Assembly: GCF_003369925.1 (NCBI RefSeq)
Contig: NZ_LARY01000002.1
Location: forward strand, 62,001 to 126,000
DNA from: Listeria kieliensis
Lineage (GTDB): Bacteria; Bacillota; Bacilli; Lactobacillales; Listeriaceae
Reading direction: 5' to 3'
Length of the DNA: 64,000 nucleotides
Below the pieces are notes generated by a model. That model was not told the DNA's origin and did not search any database. It worked only from the letters and a program-made list of their open reading frames with translations. Of this stretch, positions 60,173 to 64,000 are shown one piece after another; the stretch's first letter is position 1, and each line of letters opens with the position of its first letter. The position numbers were made by a program, and so were the translations under genes.

Positions 60173-60844
60173 TCCACGTTTCTCGATTGTCCCATCTTTT
60201 TTACCGATCAAAAGTTCACTTGCCACTTGCAAAAATAACCCATGCTCCAAAATACCGGAAATGCTGTCGAGTTTTTGTGCCAGCTGTTCGGTATTTTTTA
60301 TTTTTTTTAAGGAAAGATCAAAAATATAATTCCCATTATCGGTTACAAATGAAGCTTCACTTTTTAATGCCTTTCGTAGCCGAGGTTGAAAGTTTAGCTT
60401 CGTAAGCTCCTTTTCAACTTGTTTATAGCCAAATGGCAAAACTTCAACAGGGAGCGGAAAAGACCCTAGTTTGGAAACTAGCTTGGTTTCATCAATCACC
60501 CACAAATTTCGCTTGGAATGAAGTGCCACCATTTTTTCACGAAATAATGCCCCTCCACCGCCTTTTATTCCATTCAGTGCCTCATCTACTTCATCTGCAC
60601 CATCAATTGTGAGGTCAATGTCTTGAACGTCATTTAATGAAATAAGTGGAATACCTCGTTCTTTTGCAAGTGCTTCTGTATTGTTAGATGTCGCAACCGC
60701 TTGAATTTTGAGTCCAGCTCTGACTCGTCTTCCTAATTCTTCAATCGCATAAAAAGTTGTTGATCCGGTTCCAAGACCCACGACCATACCTTCTTTAATT
60801 TCTTCACATGCTTTTTCACCAGCAAGTTTTTTCATATTTATCAT
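60140..60844 (-). CDS. rpiA: Ribose-5-phosphate isomerase A
   Basis: 234 residues from ATG 60844 (MINMKKLAGEKACEEI). Motifs: VVGLGTGSTTFYAIEELG, TSNNTEALAKERGIPL, IDLTIDGADEVDEALNGIKGGGGALFREK (catalytic Asp/Glu/Lys region), PLPVEVLPFG and the C-terminal GILEHGLFL. Interconverts ribose 5-phosphate and ribulose 5-phosphate. In other Listeria rpiA also lies beside the dlt operon. The ribosome site is weak (GGTGAAG). Confidence 0.93.
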   Translation of the reverse strand: MINMKKLAGEKACEEIKEGMVVGLGTGSTTFYAIEELGRRVRAGLKIQAVATSNNTEALAKERGIPLISLNDVQDIDLTIDGADEVDEALNGIKGGGGALFREKMVALHSKRNLWVIDETKLVSKLGSFPLPVEVLPFGYKQVEKELTKLNFQPRLRKALKSEASFVTDNGNYIFDLSLKKIKNTEQLAQKLDSISGILEHGLFLQVASELLIGKKDGTIEKRGLGPFREEAKH

Positions 60845-61107
60845 TTCTTCACCCAACCTTACATTTTTAACATCTTCTGACCGCTAAAATTGATTTTCTA
60901 CTTTTATTATACCGATAATCCCCCTTATTTTCAGGGTTTTGTTACTCCTTTATCCATTGCTATCACTAAATATGTATATTTCGCCATATGTAAGCGCTTC
61001 AACCTTACAAAAATGTAATTAGACATTTGCAAATCCCTGAGTTACATTATTAATTGAGTAAAAGCTTAATATTTGTAACACAATAGTAATATTAATGAGG
61101 TGAATGC
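60845..61107 (+). promoter_or_regulatory. rpiA-dlt intergenic region with dlt promoter
   Basis: TTAGACATT (61019-61027) overlaps a -35 TTGCAA (61027-61032); TATTAA at 61048-61053 is the best -10 but at 15 bases. The same TTAGACATT overlaps the anrAB -35. Upstream lies the partial palindrome TTACAAAAATGTAA (61005-61018) and TGTAAGCGCTTCAA (60989-61002), which is only cre-like. No gene. Confidence 0.5.
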
Positions 61108-61254
61108 ATGAACAGAATCAAGCATTTTTTCTATCTTCCTGCAACGATTTTTGTTTTAAAAACCATTTTCTATCTGGCTATTCTACTTGGCCTGCTCTGG
61201 TTTTATGGATTCAAAAATCCAAACAGTACAAACTTTATCTATAATGAATTTTAA
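61108..61254 (+). CDS. dltX: DltX, small membrane protein of the dlt operon
   Basis: 48 residues: a basic start (MNRIKHFFYLPATIFVLKT), one membrane helix, and the conserved C-terminal FIYNEF motif of DltX. DltX acts with DltB and DltD in moving D-alanine to lipoteichoic acid; the C-terminal motif carries D-alanyl on its Tyr in current models. RBS GAGGTGA; 18 bases before dltA. Confidence 0.93.
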   Translation: MNRIKHFFYLPATIFVLKTIFYLAILLGLLWFYGFKNPNSTNFIYNEF

Positions 61255-61272
61255 AAAGAAAGGATGAATAAA

Positions 61273-62814
61273 ATGAGTGTGCAAACCATGGCGACATCTA
61301 TTGTCGAACGAATTGATGAATGGGCAGAACGAACACCTGACTTTCCTTGCTATGATTATCAGGGGACGGTCCTCTCCTATCTGGCACTCAAACAAAAGTC
61401 AGATGCGCTAGCTGCTTTTTTGCTTAAACAATTGAAACAAACGGATAGCCCTATCGTTGTTTATGGACATATGAGTTCACTAATGCCAGTCGCTTTTATG
61501 GCTTCATTAAAAAGTGGACACGCTTATGTTCCGGTTGATGTTTCAATGCCCAGTGAACGAATTGAGCAAATCATTCACGCCTCTCACCCTTCTATGGTTC
61601 TTGCCGTAGAAGATTTGCCTGAGGATGTTTCCTGCACCGTTCAAGTTGTCTCAAAAGCTCAAATTGAGCAAGCGATCAACAACGAAGCAGGTAGTCAAGT
61701 TGATCGCGATCACTTTGTAAAAGGCGATGCAAACCATTATATCATCTATACATCTGGCAGCACGGGCATGCCTAAAGGGGTTCAAATCAGCCAAAATAAC
61801 TTAGTCAGCTTTTCCAATTGGCTCTTGCAAGATTTCTCGCTTTCTGAGGGACTTCGTTTCTTAAATCAAGCGCCTTTCTCATTCGACCTTTCTGTTATGG
61901 ATCTATATCCTTGTCTCCTTTCAGGTGGGACACTCGTTCCAGTCGACAAAACAATTACATCCAATTTGAAAGATCTATATGCGGCACTCGGCACTTTAGA
62001 TTTAAATGTTTGGGTTTCAACCCCTTCTTTTATGGACATTGCACTTCTCAGCCCAGATTTTAATGCTGAAACTTGTAAAACTTTATCTTCCTTTATATTC
62101 TGCGGGGAAGTCTTAACAAAAGAAACAGCACGTGAATTGCTCAAACGTTTCCCGGATTCTAAAGTGTTCAATACTTATGGTCCAACGGAAGCAACCGTTG
62201 CCGTGACTGAGGTTCAGGTGACGAAAGAAATTATTGATGCTTATCCAAGTTTACCACTTGGCAAAGTGAAACCAGATACCAAACTCCTGATTGTCGATCC
62301 AGAAACAAAGCAAGAAGTTCCAACTGGTGAAAAAGGAGAAATCGTATTGGTTGGACCTAGCGTGTCAAAAGGTTACTTAAATGAACCAGAAAAAACGGCT
62401 AAGGTCTTTAAACAAACGACTGAAGCAAATGCTTACTTTACTGGCGATTGTGGCAGTATCCAAGATGATTTTCTATTCTTCTACGGCCGACTGGATTTCC
62501 AAATTAAGCTTCATGGTTACCGGATTGAGCTAGAAGACATTGAAAACAACTTAAAAGAAGTGAGCTATATTCGCTCAGCAGTTGTAATTCCTAAAATTAC
62601 GGGTGGAAAAGTGGATAGTTTGGTCGCTTTTGTCGTACCGAACGAACATTCATTTGATAAGCCGTTTAAGCTAACTAAAGCGATCAAAGAAGAACTTCAA
62701 GCGAAGATGCCAAGCTACATGATTCCACGCAAATGGATTTATAAAGATGAGCTTGCCCTAACGAATAATGGAAAAATTGATCGCAAAGTTTTAAATGACG
62801 AGGTGAACGAATGA
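61273..62814 (+). CDS. dltA: D-alanine--D-alanyl carrier protein ligase DltA
   Basis: 513 residues, an ANL-superfamily adenylation enzyme. P-loop YIIYTSGSTGMPKGVQISQNN, A5 NTYGPTEATVAVT, A7 YFTGDCG, A8 GRLDFQIKLHGYRIELEDIE and the C-terminal Lys in ALTNNGKIDRK. Activates D-alanine with ATP and loads it onto DltC. I start at ATG 61273, 8 bases after AAAGGA; ATG 61264 touches that site. Overlaps dltB by 4 bases. Confidence 0.96.
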   Translation: MSVQTMATSIVERIDEWAERTPDFPCYDYQGTVLSYLALKQKSDALAAFLLKQLKQTDSPIVVYGHMSSLMPVAFMASLKSGHAYVPVDVSMPSERIEQIIHASHPSMVLAVEDLPEDVSCTVQVVSKAQIEQAINNEAGSQVDRDHFVKGDANHYIIYTSGSTGMPKGVQISQNNLVSFSNWLLQDFSLSEGLRFLNQAPFSFDLSVMDLYPCLLSGGTLVPVDKTITSNLKDLYAALGTLDLNVWVSTPSFMDIALLSPDFNAETCKTLSSFIFCGEVLTKETARELLKRFPDSKVFNTYGPTEATVAVTEVQVTKEIIDAYPSLPLGKVKPDTKLLIVDPETKQEVPTGEKGEIVLVGPSVSKGYLNEPEKTAKVFKQTTEANAYFTGDCGSIQDDFLFFYGRLDFQIKLHGYRIELEDIENNLKEVSYIRSAVVIPKITGGKVDSLVAFVVPNEHSFDKPFKLTKAIKEELQAKMPSYMIPRKWIYKDELALTNNGKIDRKVLNDEVNE

Positions 62815-63995
62815 CAACCCCATACGGTTCCATATTTTACTTTGCAATCTTAGCACTTTTTATCGCGCCAATCGTGATTGCAAACTTAATGGGGAAAAGA
62901 CTTCCCGTTTATAACGCATTTGTGACATTGCTCTTTATCTTCTTTATGTTTTCAAGCAACATGGTGCAAGGCATTGCGTTTATCATTTTCATTTTCTGGC
63001 AATTAATCGTTGTCCGGTTTTACTTTAATTACCGGCGCGTTCAAGGAAAAAATCACGGTGGAATTTTCGTTTTAGCCGTCATTTTATCCATTTTGCCACT
63101 GATTGTCGTAAAGGTTCAGCCGCTTCTTGAAAGTCAAACCACATTAGTTGGTTTTCTTGGGATTTCCTATCTGACCTTTAAAGCAACCACTATGGTAATG
63201 GAAATTCGCGATGGACTCATTAAAGAATATGATTCCACTCAATTCGTTAATTTCTTGCTATTTTTCCCAACAATTTCTTCTGGTCCTATTGACCGGTTCA
63301 GACGTTTCCAAAAAGATGTCGCAAAACCTGTTGACCAAGAAAAATACTTGGGACTTTTAAATCGAGGTATTTTTCACATCTTCCTCGGTTTCTTGTACAA
63401 ATTTATTATTGCTTATTTGATCGAAACTTACTGGAAAGGACCGCTTGAGTTCAATGTGCTTCACCACATCGACTTTGGTTCTAGCTTGTTCGGCTACATG
63501 TACGGTTATAGCATGTATCTCTTTTTCGACTTTGCCGGATACAGTCTATTTGCCGTCGGTGTTTCTTACTTACTCGGCGTCAATACGCCAATGAACTTCA
63601 ACAAGCCATTTCTTGCTCGCAACATTAAAGACTTCTGGAATCGCTGGCACATGACACTTTCCTTCTGGTTCCGAGATTTCATCTTTATGCGACTTGTTTT
63701 CTGGCTCACGAAGAAAAAGTGGTTCAAAAGTAAGTTTACCATTGCCTACATTGCCTATTTCGTAAATTTCTTCGTAATGGGGATCTGGCACGGTTTACAT
63801 TGGTATTATATTGTTTACGGTCTTTATCAAGCCTTACTGATTGTTGGCTTTGATATTTTCGAACGTATCAATAAAAAATATAAGTTTTATCCAAAAAACA
63901 AAATCACTTATGTCGTCGGGATGTTCATTACCTTCAACTTCGTTTGTTTCGGCTTCTTGATCTTCTCAGGCATATTTGACAAATTAATCATTTAA
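62811..63995 (+). CDS. dltB: D-alanyl transfer protein DltB (MBOAT family)
   Basis: 394 residues with about eleven membrane or re-entrant helices. The MBOAT core is present: FPTISSGPIDRFRRF, FWNRWHMTLSFWFRDF (first conserved His) and FVMGIWHGLHWYYIVYGLYQ (catalytic His region). It transfers D-alanyl across the membrane from DltC. Overlaps dltA (ATGA). Ends 5 bases before the window edge; dltC and dltD should follow. Confidence 0.96.
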   Translation: MTTPYGSIFYFAILALFIAPIVIANLMGKRLPVYNAFVTLLFIFFMFSSNMVQGIAFIIFIFWQLIVVRFYFNYRRVQGKNHGGIFVLAVILSILPLIVVKVQPLLESQTTLVGFLGISYLTFKATTMVMEIRDGLIKEYDSTQFVNFLLFFPTISSGPIDRFRRFQKDVAKPVDQEKYLGLLNRGIFHIFLGFLYKFIIAYLIETYWKGPLEFNVLHHIDFGSSLFGYMYGYSMYLFFDFAGYSLFAVGVSYLLGVNTPMNFNKPFLARNIKDFWNRWHMTLSFWFRDFIFMRLVFWLTKKKWFKSKFTIAYIAYFVNFFVMGIWHGLHWYYIVYGLYQALLIVGFDIFERINKKYKFYPKNKITYVVGMFITFNFVCFGFLIFSGIFDKLII

Positions 63996-64000
63996 ATTAA

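Noticed and set aside
60989-61002. CcpA cre site (TGTAAGCGCTTCAA) before the dlt operon
   Set aside because: The 3' part of the cre consensus is not matched; too weak to call.

Overview
The window is a low-GC Firmicutes chromosome segment from the family Listeriaceae: a Listeria-like species that is clearly not a close copy of L. monocytogenes. Support comes from protein identity and gene sets: a HemQ whose Tyr147, His174 and Gln187 fall at the Listeria numbering, HemQ followed by an AnrAB-type ABC transporter, the LTA primase LtaP, CdaA of exactly 273 residues, CbpB, and dltX-dltA-dltB. Gene order also keeps Bacillus-like blocks: ykuJ/ykuL(cbpB)/ccpC/dapH/ykuR, cdaA-cdaR-glmM...glmS, and ywdI-ywdK. 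I see no prophage, insertion sequence, CRISPR array or rRNA; this is core chromosome.

Layout. 0-5 kb (minus): a LuxR-type two-component pair (kinase cut by the window edge), the diaminopimelate branch of lysine/peptidoglycan synthesis (tetrahydrodipicolinate acetyltransferase and N-acetyl-DAP deacetylase), ccpC, cbpB, ykuJ and a small gene with a Fur-box-like promoter. 5-7.6 kb (minus): a lipoprotein and two secreted proteins of unknown role. 7.8-9.8 kb (plus): a PadR-DUF1700-DUF4097 operon. 9.9-12.4 kb: feoA-feoB-FeoB-associated Cys protein behind a near-perfect Fur box. 12.4-18.4 kb: small HTH protein, nitroreductase, manA, hemQ and anrAB. 18.4-24 kb: small regulators with striking palindromic operators (SDR/MarR and XRE/membrane protein), an LhrC-like small RNA, ywdK-ywdI-maa and a secreted protein. 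23.5-30.3 kb: HAD phosphatase, pdxK, ctaM-like protein, DUF915 hydrolase, PPP phosphatase, DUF975, GNAT, GntR. 30.5-38.4 kb: YhgE/Pip-family envelope protein without a normal start codon, second GntR, CorA, amino-acid permease, ltaP. 38.4-44.3 kb: YjdF-like protein, rex, ABC-F protein, glmS with its ribozyme. 44.4-49.1 kb: membrane protein, glmM, cdaR, cdaA. 49.3-52.7 kb: small membrane protein, a metal-ligand-less arginase homologue, kimA. 53.0-53.5 kb: five tRNAs (Glu, Thr, Tyr, Gln, Lys). 53.6-61 kb: deacetylase, PAP2, ApbE, ilvE, esterase, GNAT, map, DUF1361, rpiA. 61.1-64 kb: dltX-dltA-dltB, cut at the right edge before dltC.

Themes. Much of the window serves the cell envelope: DAP supply, GlcN-6-P/GlcN-1-P (GlmS, GlmM), LTA priming and D-alanylation, AnrAB, YhgE and c-di-AMP signalling (CdaA, CdaR, the c-di-AMP-binding CbpB and the potential c-di-AMP target KimA). 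The most interesting observations are: an LhrC-family-like sRNA with three UCCC motifs at 20330-20445; a YhgE/Pip gene that appears to start at ATA behind a perfect Shine-Dalgarno; an arginase pseudoenzyme at the place where Bacillus has rocF; a second Fur-type promoter in front of an orphan 72-residue protein; a sequence element shared by the anrAB and dlt promoters; and a 35-codon ORF wedged between kimA and its terminator.
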